From Hydractinia symbiolongicarpus (Eukaryota > Cnidaria > Hydrozoa > Anthoathecata > Hydractiniidae), in NCBI RefSeq assembly GCF_029227915.1, contig NC_079877.1, forward strand, positions 16,480,851 through 16,540,850: DNA of 60,000 nucleotides. The letters run 5' to 3'. Made by a program: the position numbers and the translations under genes. The first letter of the stretch is position 1, and every line of letters starts with the position of its first letter. Below are positions 36,850-46,710 of this stretch, in pieces. The notes beneath the pieces are model-generated. The model saw nothing but the letters and a program-made list of their open reading frames with translations. It was not told the DNA's origin and searched no databases.

Positions 36850-39540
36850 CTGATCATTAATGGTTTATTAAAAACCTACGAGTAGTCTTGTCACAAAGAA
36901 ACAGTCATAGTCACAAGAAATGTAAATGTACATGAATGCGTTTCAAAAGCAGAAAAGTCTGCAAGAGACGAATGATATGAAGCGAGGAGGAAATATTAAA
37001 ACCAAAATGCAATTAATTACTGAATAAAAAGAGGCAGGAAAAACTAAGTGTTTTTTTCAATCAATGGATTTAGTTAGATATTGTCTAGGGGGATTATAGG
37101 TACGGATGTAAAAAACGATGTGTTTAAATTGCTGAGAGAATCAACTTGTATTGAACTACCACAAACGTTAAAGGTAAAGCTGTGAAAAACGTTTTTAAAA
37201 ACAATGACATTAAATGTTTTGTGTACGTAATACTATTAGGGCTTCAACCACAACCCAAGGTCACTGGAAGACCAACAAAGTACAAAAAATGACTTAATAA
37301 TCTCAACTTCGACGGTACCAAATTTCTAGTAGCCATCAAAGACATAAATACGTTTGAAAAATAGAACAGCCTGAAAGTTCGGTTACGAAAAATCAATCTA
37401 CCCCATTAGACTTACAGATGATTAAAAAGCAATTGACCTTCTATTAATATCCAACGAGCAAACCAATCATTATTGTGGGACCATGCAAATTTTTATATGC
37501 AAGAGTTGCATTAATCCTTTTCAGGTGAAATCCAAATATAAAAAACACGTTCGACAAAAAAATATGATAACGGATATGGTGAAGTCTTATTCTAAGCTAA
37601 AGTTTAATAATTTACTAACAGGTCCATGCAATATGTGATATATTGTGACGTTGAAACCATCACAAATTGACTCAAGTCAAGAGGTGGATAAGAAACCATA
37701 AAGAAACATAAACAAACCAAAAGTTAGTTTAGTGCCAGAGTGTTCACTACACTAAACGCGGACCGTATCGTTTTTAAAATTACGACATAATATTTATGTT
37801 TGCGCACTTACCATATATTAAATCTAACATACAGTACCGCTATCAGGAAGCCTAACATCGTGTATCGTGTATCATGCGCGACACCCACGATCCACGATCT
37901 TTGTGCTCAAAGGTGAAATAATGCCATCGTGGGAGACGCGATCTATCGTGTCACGATGCACCATGAGTTTAACGATCATATAAAAAATAAAATCGTGTTC
38001 GTCACGATGCAATTGTTTCACTGAAATGCTATATAATTTTTATTGCTTCAATAACAATTTAAATCAAAAGCAATTAAAAAAAGATCACCGTATTCTCTTT
38101 TTAGCCAGTTTCATTTGCTGAAGTTTAACGACCTCTTCACATCTCAATCAAAATATACGTCCGCGATAGGTTTTATTCTTGACTAGTTTTTTCTATATGT
38201 GTGATTTTTAACCAACCGTGATTTCTTGTTAGGCTGGAATTAAAAATTTTTTTTACCGTCACCGAGGTGAGGGTTTCAGCACTGACCCGGTCGGTCGGTC
38301 GGTCGTGATTTTATTTTATCTACGATATATTTTTCTTATATTTTAAATGAATGTGCTAAATAAGAGGCACCAAAAACACAAAGCTTATGAAGCCTGCGAT
38401 CAAAAAGCGGTCGGTGTTATTAGGAAGAATTGTGAAAGTAAGGTATAGAGAACATTAAAGTCGGCCCCTTTCCTTCATGCTGACACTCTTATGCTCGGCT
38501 GGTGCATTACACTGAGACTCGAACGAAAGACGGAAGACCATTTGGAACCATGCCACAAGTCAGTCCGACCTTCATCGTCACGGAGAATACTGCGAGAAGA
38601 GTGTGCACCCATGCAAGTTAAATATAACCAGAACATGGGAGAGGTTAGGTGTCCTGTTTTTTTGTGAAATAAATTTTTTCAACAAACATGTCATAAAAAA
38701 TGTTTATACACCTTCCTATTTCTAATCAACTTATCGATAAAAATAGTGCTACCTAGAGACTCGTGGTCACACGTCGAGTGTAGCGCACCCTATATAAAAA
38801 ATTGACTTTTAGTGTTCTATTGCCTAAATAAGCTGTTTATGATATATTGAAAACGCAAGATCTAAAAGAAACTGAAAGTGATGTCTTGTGACTACAACAA
38901 TCTACTAATTATTCATTAAATTACCGTGTGATCTGGTAAGCAAAAGCAAAACAGCATGTTACACGAAGATTTGAAAATACTCTAAAACTATTTTGTTCAT
39001 GTACTGATATTTGTCGTAATTTCACTTCCTTTCCCGATTTAGACTTTCTCTCTAAGTTTCTTAAAACATTCCAAAGTTAGGAAATTATTCTCGTCGAATA
39101 AGCAAAAATGTGCCTTTGTACGCAGAAGCAGGATAAAAATTCCTTCATTTTCCCCTCTTCTGAAATTTAGAAAAAAGTCTTCCATTTCCGCGAAACTTTC
39201 TGGCCCCTCTGCGCCCTACTAGCCCCGAAGTATTTCGTGCTATATGTAGCACAAGTTTATCTTTCAGTTTCGCATAACATAACAAACAAGATGGCTGACT
39301 CGACGGAACGTGGGAAATTTCAGCCTTAACGACACCAAAAAAGTTCTGGAAGAATTTTATTATAAAATCAAGGTATAACCCAGCCTGGTGTTATTGGGAC
39401 AATGTGTAAACTTGAAGATGTTTACTGTTTATTTTATTCTAAAGATGATGTGTTTAAAATGCGCGAAATGGTTGTTTAGATTTATTTTAATGTGCCTAAA
39501 GTATCTCCATATAGCTAGATAGATAGACAGCTATATGGCG
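36850..39540. other. No gene supported; ATCGTG/CACGAT cluster and GGTC repeat
   Basis: Around 37855-38010 the word ATCGTG or its complement CACGAT occurs repeatedly, including TATCGTGTCACGATG. At 38299-38315 GGTCGGTCGGTCGGTC is a short microsatellite. At 39291 ATGGCTGACTCGACG in an AACAAG context could be a start codon, but the frame closes after 12 codons. Confidence 0.4.
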
Positions 39541-39613
39541 CCTGCTGGAAATAATAGACAGGGTATATCCCTCGATATTTTTTAGGCTAGTCATGTAAAA
39601 TATCTATCTATCA
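39541..39613 (+). mobile_element. SINE 3'-end fragment
   Basis: TGGAAATAATAGACAGGGTA, TATCCCTCGATATTT and AGGCTAGTCATGTAAAATA with a short ATCT tail match the 3' end of the SINE at 27867-28336. The head is missing. Confidence 0.8.
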
Positions 39614-39648
39614 CATGTCAATTGTTCTAAACACAAAATCACATCATT

Positions 39649-40039
39649 AGGCCATCATCAAAAATATGTTGTGTTCACGTCCTCCGACCGACTCACTTTT
39701 GGTAATAAAAACCCGACTCGGTAAGTCGAAAAAAGACTGGAAAAAATTTTGCGAGGTATTTTTCAAAAAGAAAATTTTTTTTGCCAGAACTAATTTATGC
39801 AAAATTGGCAAAAACTCGCAAAAATTAATTTCCGTAAAAATTAATTCCTACTGACAGTTTACAGGGTGGCGAAAAATGGTCTACAACTGATGTCGAGTGG
39901 CACTACACTGCCTTGGCCCTGGGAACGAATTTGCTTGCTCTGATCTGAAAATCCCGGAAAAAATACGTCCGACCAGCCGACTGACTCATTTTTGCGGGGT
40001 CTTCAGGACGCGACCACAACATATTTTTGATAATGGCCT
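39649..40039. mobile_element. 391-bp inverted-repeat element (MITE-like)
   Basis: The 34-bp ends 39649-39682 (AGGCCATCATCAAAAATATG...) and 40006-40039 are reverse complements at 31 of 34 positions. Inside each end, diverged copies of a CCGACC..CCGACT.ACTCATTTT phrase recur. No ORF is of note. The right end is part of the palindrome that follows. Confidence 0.75.
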
Positions 40040-40064
40040 TACGTACGTAAGGCCATTATCAAAA
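40025..40064. repeat. Perfect 40-bp palindrome centred on ACGTACGT
   Basis: Bases 40025-40044 are the exact reverse complement of 40045-40064 with no spacer. The left half is the terminal sequence of the 391-bp element and the right half is a second inverted copy of that terminus. Confidence 0.95.
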
Positions 40065-40168
40065 GATAATCAATGCTTAACTATGGCTGACAACTGGAGC
40101 TGTGATGTAAACGTACGTTTACATCACAGCTCCAGTTGTCAGCCATAGTTAAGCATTGATTATCTTTT
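40061..40168. repeat. Perfect 108-bp palindrome centred on ACGTACGT
   Basis: Bases 40061-40114 are the exact reverse complement of 40115-40168: 54-bp arms, no spacer, no mismatch. It overlaps the preceding 40-bp palindrome by four A residues and has the same ACGTACGT centre. Confidence 0.95.
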
Positions 40169-40516
40169 TCTTTGTTACAATGATCTTATTGAGAATTGAG
40201 AATTGAAAGTCTCAAAATGAACTTCTCCAATTTTTCCTTCTTGAAGTCTTTCAAAATTGGTACATCAGCCTGAGTCCAAAGGTGCAGATAATAATAGAAG
40301 AAGAGTTAAATTAAGAATAGGCACACATCTGAGTTGAGAATAAAAAGTACTACAAACACAGTAGCTTGAAAGTAAAAGATTCAATGAGGGAGTGTGCATA
40401 GCTATACATTGTACATTGAATAAGAACTATATAGTATGGATGGATGAATATATTTTTATTGTGTCCATGATTGTTTATTACCAATTTTACTGTTTTGGTT
40501 TTTATTTCTTATATAC

Positions 40517-40710
40517 CTATGTTAGAGGCAGACCGAGAAAGACTTGGCAGGAGGTTATAAAGACAGACTTGATACAGAGGAAGTTGAGTTTAGATCTAAC
40601 ATAGTCTAGATCAGATTGGAAGAGGGTCATTAATGTACCCCATCTAACCCATGCTAGCATGGAAAACGACGTTAAGCCGAGAATGATGAATGATGATGAT
40701 GATGATTTAC
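40517..40710 (+). mobile_element. RTE-like LINE 3'-end stub with GAT tail
   Basis: The plus strand encodes VRGRPRKTWQEVIKTDLIQR, then SDWKRVINVPHLTHAS, interrupted by a TAG. This matches the GRPRKTW..R..W C-terminus of RTE-like and related LINEs. A (GAT)n microsatellite follows at about 40690-40707, as often seen at the 3' end of such insertions. Everything upstream is missing. Confidence 0.6.
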
Positions 40711-40749
40711 TTTTAGTGACAATTATAAAAAAATCATTTCTTAGCAGCA

Positions 40750-41184
40750 TTGATGTATTTCACCTGGACCTGCAACTTGTACTAAATGCTCAATGCAGTG
40801 TCTCTCTTAATTAATTTTTGAACTTTCATCAAACCTTGTTCTGCAACAAAAAAAGTTTTGGGATTATATTTGCGATGACAGGGTTCAATCAGTTTTCTAA
40901 ATTTTAGAAATGTTATTTTTTTTTTAAAAAAAAGGTATTGTTAAATGATTCTTACCTTGATGAGGTAACTTGAAGGCTTCACCAGTCTCTAATACTATTG
41001 TATTGGTTACTGAAAGATAACAACAGAATTAACACAAATTGCAATATCAACATTGCCACCAGTAACACAATTTTAAAGCCAACACAACTAGAATATCAAG
41101 TTGCATGATGCAACTGTTTGTCACAGTCAACATGACAAACAAATTAATATCATCAAAAAACACAACAGTAATCACTACAATCAA
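40750..41184. other. Flank of the Copia element
   Basis: It should hold the 3' LTR of the Copia element if one survives. I could not find a matching copy at the other end, so no LTR is called. Confidence 0.35.
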
Positions 41185-41772
41185 TTATTGTAGAGATATT
41201 TTGGATGTCTCCGAAACCTCAAGCAACTTGTTTGGAGACCCTCCATGTTTTGTCAAGCAGTCTGTTAATTGGTGTTTTCCTTCAACCCACCTGACAGTAA
41301 TCTCATCTTGTTCCACCATCTGCCTCAATCTGGCTGTATCAACTCTCAATCTCAAATTCTTTGTGACATTTATCATTTTCAAGGTTTTAAATAATGACTT
41401 GTTGTCGATAATACAACTGATCTTTGGAACCTTCGTCAACTTGCAGATTTGCTGTATGACATTGGCCAAATAAAAACTAGCATCAGCTCCTTCACTCAGA
41501 GCAAGTGTTTCCGAAGCAATTGGGCTTTTGGTTACCCTTTGTAGTTTCTTTGATTGCCAGCAGATTGGTATAACTTCGCTTAGGTGTTTCAAACTGGCAT
41601 GAGTTGCATCTGTGTAGCAAATAATTTCAAAATTTTTCATATTTTCAATTTTGGCAATGTTTATTGCAACATGCTTGCTCTTAATTTTTCGAATAATCTT
41701 GTTGGGATCTTTCAAATTTTGAACTGTAGGTTCCTTGCCATAATTAGACGTTTGGCAACTATCATAAGCCAC
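41185..41772 (-). pseudogene. Copia RNase H
   Basis: A frame of about 195 codons carries CYTDATHASLKHLSE, PIASETLALSEGADASFYLA, CIIDNKSLFKTLK and LTDCLTKHG, the usual Copia RNase H motifs (catalytic D, E, D and the C-terminal DxxTK block). The frame is intact but separated by a frame change from the RT. It would remove the RNA strand during cDNA synthesis. Confidence 0.85.
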
Positions 41773-41957
41773 ATCAGGGCGGGTTTATCCGGCCAACCAA
41801 GCCATTTGCCCACTCAACGATCTCAGCATGGTCTTTTCCTTGCTAGTCAATTTTCGTTCATTGTTAACATCATTTTCAATATTAAAAGTTATCAAAGACT
41901 CTATATAGCTCACTTGATTAATCTTAATTTTGCTTTTAAATTGATCCACATCTAATC

Positions 41958-42722
41958 CTAGACACTTAAAGGTTGAGCTTGATTGCGTACTGATTTTGAA
42001 CGTTTCGAAAAGTTTAGCAATAACATCTTTGTGGAAATCTGGACTACCACCATATACACAAAGTCATCAACATGGCAAACAAGAATTACAGTGATTTGCT
42101 TGCCTCTATACCAGTAAAACACAGCAGGGTCGTAGGTACACATTTCACCAGCAAGTTTCAACATTTCACTTCTTACTCGTTTGTACCATGCTCTAGATGC
42201 ATCGTTTAACCCATACAAACATCTCTTTAGTTTCCACATTGTTCCCAATGACAATGTGTCTTTTGGTGGTTGTAGAAACAGTTCTCTTTCAATACCATCT
42301 CCGTGAAGAAAAGCTGCAGTGATATCAATTGAATTGATCTGACAATCATTGCTAACTATGATAGCCATAGCAAGTCGAAGACTTTGTTTACCACAAGTTG
42401 GAGAATCTGTTTTTAACAATTGTGAATTTTCTTCAAAGCCTCTAGCCACCAATCTAGCTTTCACAACCCTTTTTTCACCTTTGAACTTCTCAGTTATGAC
42501 CCATTTGCTTGATACAGTTGTTTGACCAGTGTCTGGAACTTCTTCGAAGACATCATTTTCTTTTAAATTCTGCAATTTCCTCTCTTTCGCATCAACTACT
42601 TCCTGTGAAAACATATTGACATCACACATATAGACGGGGAATTCTGGATTTTCCAGCTCGACCCATTTGGACACATCCTTCCAATTGATGCTTTTTGGTT
42701 TTCTATCACCATCATTAGACAC
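41958..42722 (-). pseudogene. Copia reverse transcriptase
   Basis: The ORF encodes VSSKWVITEKFKGEKRVVKA, RLVARGFEE, NSIDITAAFLHGDGIERELF, LKRCLYGLNDASRAWYKRV and the catalytic VCHVDDFVYM. The box has His where Copia normally has Tyr (YVDD). The two aspartates are present. The frame ends soon after, near 41960, before reaching RNase H. Confidence 0.85.
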
Positions 42723-43665
42723 ATTTTTTTTTTTAGGTTTTTTGCAAAAAATTCATGACATATAGAAAAAAAAATTCTCTTTCAATGACATATTTTATAT
42801 TCCATGAAAATATTTGGAACGTCCCATTTTTTCTGAAAAAAGCCTTTTCAGACGTGTTATATCCTTCACACCTTCGAGAAAATATGTGCAAAATGAGTTG
42901 AGCATATTTTTGTAAACATTATGCATGATATGGAACTACCGTATAAATATATGCATATTAATATTTTTTAGATAGTTTACTTTCACCATCGATATAATAT
43001 ATATATAAATGTTGTCGTATAAAAAATCATTAAGAAAAATTAAAAAAGTTGAGGATTTCCATCATCTTTCTGCATACTCAGTTCACACATTTTTAAAACA
43101 CCTACGAAAATCTTTAAAAACAAATAACTTGTTAGTAAATTTTCGCATACATGCCTTTACGTTTGTGGTCTCTTTTTCCGAAAGCTTCCTATTGGCTCAT
43201 CGAAATTTTCGGTAACAGAAAGCTGAATAAATTATGCACTAAAGGTTCCCGGATTTTTTTATATAAATTACTGATTAGAGAATTATGACGATAGAAAAAA
43301 AATATGCATTTTTTTGAATGATTATATATAATTACAAATAATTTCATAACGACGTTGTTAGAAAAAAAACCGGGAACCTTTTTGAGTTTAATTTATGCTG
43401 AATATAATGGTGCAAAAATGAGAAGTATGCGACCACGTGTTCGGAAAAAGAAGCTATTTTAAAACGTACGGTGAAAAATGGTGTGTGTTTAAATTATTAA
43501 GTTTTCTTTTTGGAAAATTAACTTCTCACGAAATTAACACCATCAAATAAGTCTTTCATCAAGCATTCAGAAACAAAAAAAAAATATAAAAAATATGAAA
43601 GTATTGATCAATTATAAGGGTTTTTCTGAGACTACGCATCAAGTAAGTTTTTTCCTGTACAGTAA
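42723..43665. repeat. About 0.9-kb interruption of the Copia element, with inverted repeats
   Basis: The integrase side breaks off after TYKNWVKV near 43665 and Copia sequence resumes at KPKSINWKDVSKW near 42700. In between, 43217-43255 (ATAAATTATGCACTAAAGG) and 43365-43403 are inverted copies, as are 43145-43185 and 43420-43450, making a nested foldback. Bounding GT and AG on the minus strand would also allow an intron in phase 0 (AAG|GTTACT...GATAG|AAA), but an inserted foldback element is the simpler reading. Confidence 0.5.
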
Positions 43666-44941
43666 CCTTAACCCAATTTTTATAAGTGCCACTTCTTTTG
43701 GGTTGTACTGAGAGAACTCTTGCACGATACCATCTTCCATTTAGATTATATTTAATGTATGATTTTGCTTTTGGTTTCGATTCAACTTTCTTGGATTCTG
43801 TAGATGGTCTTCTGAAAATGTCACTTGTACAACCACTACCTTTGTCTTCTTCAGTTTCATTATTGTTATAAGTATCCCTGTTTTCCTCTTGGTCATCTTC
43901 ATCTACATTTCCAGTTTGTTCTTGATGATATTGCTCTACATCATCATCACCATCATCATCATCATCATCATCATCATTATTACAATCATTGACTCTATCG
44001 TATGATCTGACTTGATTTCACTAACTTTATAATTTTGACTATGTTTCATCAACTGACAGGGATGCACTCGGTAAAAGTTACCACCATGTCTGACAAGCAC
44101 CATTTGACCATCTTGTCCCAAAACCACATCTGGACCTTTCCAACCCTTGGTGTTTTGGCGCTTGTAGAAGACTTTTTCCCCATTCAAATACGTCTCATTA
44201 GAATATGTTCTAACATTATGTCTCAGCGCTCTTTTATTTCTCTCACTGGATTCTGCTTTAATGAAATTCTCCCTTGCCTTATGCAGAGCAGATAGATTTT
44301 TTCTCACTATTTCACTTGACGTAGTTAGCTCCAATACTGGTAAATGATCTGTCAGAATAGTGGGTGTGTTCACATTATGACCAAATACCAATTGGTTTGG
44401 GCTGTAGCCACCATGATTCTGTAAAGAATTCTTTGTGCTGAGGGCCCATGCTAGTGCTACGTCTAGTTCACACTTTGTATCTTTAATTGTCTTGAACATG
44501 GTCTCTGCCAGAATTTTATTATGTCTTTCCACAATACCATTGCTGAAAGGAGATTCACCTGCTGTTGTTTTGTCTCAATATTGAGCTTTTCATTCATTTC
44601 TTGTAAAACCTCATTCGGAAATTCACCAGCATTGTCAGTCAAGATTGTACTTGGTGATCCGAAGTATGCAATCCAAAATCTAAACACTCTACTGACAATG
44701 ACATCTTTATGTTTCGATTTGATAAGACATCCAGCAGAGTATCGAGTTGCAGCATCAATGATATGTAAGATGTGTTGTTTGTTATGTTTATAAACCTTAA
44801 ATCCATACATATTACTTGATTAAAAGTGTTTGCCAGAGGTATACTCACAACTGGTCTACTGTATGGTCTTTTATATTTGTGACATATTTCACAATCATTG
44901 CAACATTCTTTGATGCATGACAAAAATTCCTTGTCATACAA
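43640..44941 (-). pseudogene. Copia integrase, broken
   Basis: The zinc-binding region survives as CCNDCEICHKYKRPY. The catalytic core follows in shifting frames: VICMDL, HIIDAATRYSAGCL, STILTDNAGEF, then NGIVERHNKILAETM, supplying D, D and E. Downstream are NHGGYSPNQLVFGHNVNTP and an acidic tail. A (CAT)n microsatellite at 43941-43980 encodes poly-Asp in the proper frame. The tail ends in YIKYNLNGRWYRARVLSVQP. Frame changes occur near 44800, 44530 and 43980. Confidence 0.8.
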
Positions 44942-45212
44942 ATTACTATCCGTTACAAGTTTAAGTAGCTTATCTTTGCCAGCGGTGCAGCTTCATAGCT
45001 TTCTTCATTTTCTCTGTCTTACTAATATTTTTCAAATTTTCTCCATGTAAAATGATTTTTGTTCCTTTTTGAGCATCAAGATCACAATGTGTTAGTGGAA
45101 GACAATAGTGTCCTGTTGTGGTACATTTAAGTCAATTCTTTCCTTCCCAATAAGGGCCAAGTCACTGGTAAAATCTAAATCATACTGAGAGACTTCATGG
45201 TACTACGGCTAA

Positions 45213-45450
45213 TCAGTAGTGGTATTTCAATCTCTTCTTGCCACCTAGAAGTATGATTAGATTTCTTGTAGCTTTCACTTCCTTTCCATCACCAAATCTA
45301 TATATAGAATCAGTACTATTTGAAACTACAGCATTTTTTATCTGATTCAGAGAGAGTCGCAAGATATTCATCCATCCATTTCTCCCCAACCACTGTCTTT
45401 GTGCAGCCAGAATGCAAGACACCTCTACCAAAGGATTCTCCAACAAGACA
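45213..45450 (-). pseudogene. Copia aspartic protease, catalytic Asp lost
   Basis: In the minus frame around 45425-45350 the peptide VLHSGCTKTVVGEKWMDEYL is the retropepsin active-site region. The expected D-S-G reads H-S-G (CAT for GAT). Downstream, FGDGKEVKATRN follows in a different frame. It would cleave the Gag-Pol polyprotein. Loss of the aspartate would abolish activity. Confidence 0.7.
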
Positions 45451-45500
45451 ATATTGCCTTTGGTCTGCAGAGGCTACAAAAAGGGTGATATGGATCTCAT

Positions 45501-46020
45501 TTAAATCTTGTTTTTGTTGCTTTTTGTAGGGCTATTGTTCCGTGATCTGAAACCTTTTTGCTCTTGATTTCTATGAGGACATTTATTAGCAAAATGTTTT
45601 GTTGAGTCACATTCATGGCACCTCATGAGTTTCTCATCCTTATCAACAGGATTTATTCTTGAACTTGTATTCCTTGACAAGCTGTCCTTGGTATCAGCAT
45701 GAAGATTTCGATATAAGCATTCCTGTTTCACAGGAAGAGCTCCCAAGTATGCAGCATCTTCTGCTGTGTTCAGTTCTCCAAATACCTTCATGATTGTGTC
45801 CTTCATATTCTTATACTTGAGTTCTGCACAAGTTGTACGAGCCAGTTTTTCATTTTCTTCGGACATATTCGCAGCTGTGAGAAGAAAATATGCCCTGACA
45901 GCTTCAGGCAATGTCATATCATATTTGGATATCTTATTGTAGAGCTTCTCAAACTGCACAATAAAATCAGGAAATTTGTCTCCACTATTCCTCTTATAGT
46001 CATAAAACTCTTTAAAAGCA
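45501..46020 (-). pseudogene. Copia Gag with zinc knuckle, N-terminally truncated
   Basis: The minus strand encodes VAFKEFYDYKRNSGDKFPDF, VQFEKLYNKISKYDMTLPEA, a helical capsid-like stretch and the zinc knuckle CHECDSTKHFANKC (CX2CX4HX4C), then a basic tail (NSPTKSNKNK). Capsid sequence starts abruptly near 46020, so the first part of Gag and the 5' LTR are missing. Confidence 0.8.
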
Positions 46021-46247
46021 ACAGATATTACACTAGAAATACTGAACAGAGTGTTACAGCAAACATTTGTAACACTCCACTAGATTTGCAACACCTCTGT
46101 ATATCTTACTAAGTGCCCCAACTGTATGACAGTATACCTTTCTAAGTGCCACAATTGAACATGCAAAATGGTTTCAAGAGCTTATTTTGGTGTGTGAAGT
46201 TTATATGATATATGATTTTTAGTGAAGCTTTTTTTAAATTTCTGTAG

Positions 46248-46553
46248 ATTCTGTTTGAAAAAAATGCTCAGATTCAATTTGTCACAGAGCGTGCTGCAAA
46301 AATTTATCTGAATTACATTTATGGAAAGAACAAACACCATGCTACCTCCGTAGCCACAAAATGGCTAAAATTCAAGGTCCTTCACGGCAGAGAAGAAAGC
46401 TGTACAATAACAAAAAGAGTTTTATTCTTACCAAAGACTTGTGAAAGTAGTAAATATTATGCAAATGTAAAGTTCAAGGGGTACTACCTAATAAAATGTA
46501 AACTTTTCTTTAAACTTTCCTGTAATCCTTGCCATGATGTAACTGGTTTTTAG
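46248..46553 (+). CDS. Open stretch without ATG, possible exon of unknown gene
   Basis: A pyrimidine-rich acceptor (TTTCTGTAG) precedes 101 open codons beginning ILFEKNAQIQFVTERAAKIY and including KHHATSVATKWLKFKVLHG. A possible donor lies at TTCAAG|GTCCTT (about 46375). The residue mix looks protein-like, not low-complexity. I recognise no domain. It lies between the truncated Copia element and GPATCH1. It could be a remnant exon or chance. Confidence 0.25.
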   Translation: MLFEKNAQIQFVTERAAKIYLNYIYGKNKHHATSVATKWLKFKVLHGREESCTITKRVLFLPKTCESSKYYANVKFKGYYLIKCKLFFKLSCNPCHDVTGF

Positions 46554-46710
46554 AAAACGTGACCAATAAACCAACTTTTCCTCACAAGTACCGTCATTCC
46601 AAAGTCAATTTCTGCATGGCCATGTGAGTATCGATTTTTAATCTAGAATACTAAAGTTCACCTCTTATTTTAGGTACACATCACTTGAAATCTCATTTAC
46701 ACACACAAGT

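Larger units (their letters stand above)
41185..46030 (-). mobile_element. Copia-type LTR retrotransposon, decayed
   Basis: Minus-strand order is gag with zinc knuckle, protease, integrase, RT, RNase H. Integrase upstream of RT is the Copia arrangement. The gag N-terminus is missing and no LTR pair is visible, so both ends appear lost. About 0.9 kb of unrelated DNA separates integrase from RT. It lies just upstream of GPATCH1 on the opposite strand. Confidence 0.85.

Noticed and set aside
39291-39375. Possible first exon starting ATGGCTGACTCG
   Set aside because: The frame closes after 12 codons. The downstream LNDTKKVLEEFYYKIK stretch is in another frame with no convincing splice pair.
43936-43990. 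Poly-methionine C-terminus of the integrase ORF
   Set aside because: It is the (CAT)n microsatellite read out of frame. The proper frame gives poly-Asp and continues into integrase tail sequence.
40750-46100. LTR pair for the Copia element
   Set aside because: The sequences just outside RNase H and Gag showed no convincing direct repeat by eye, and the Gag side is truncated.
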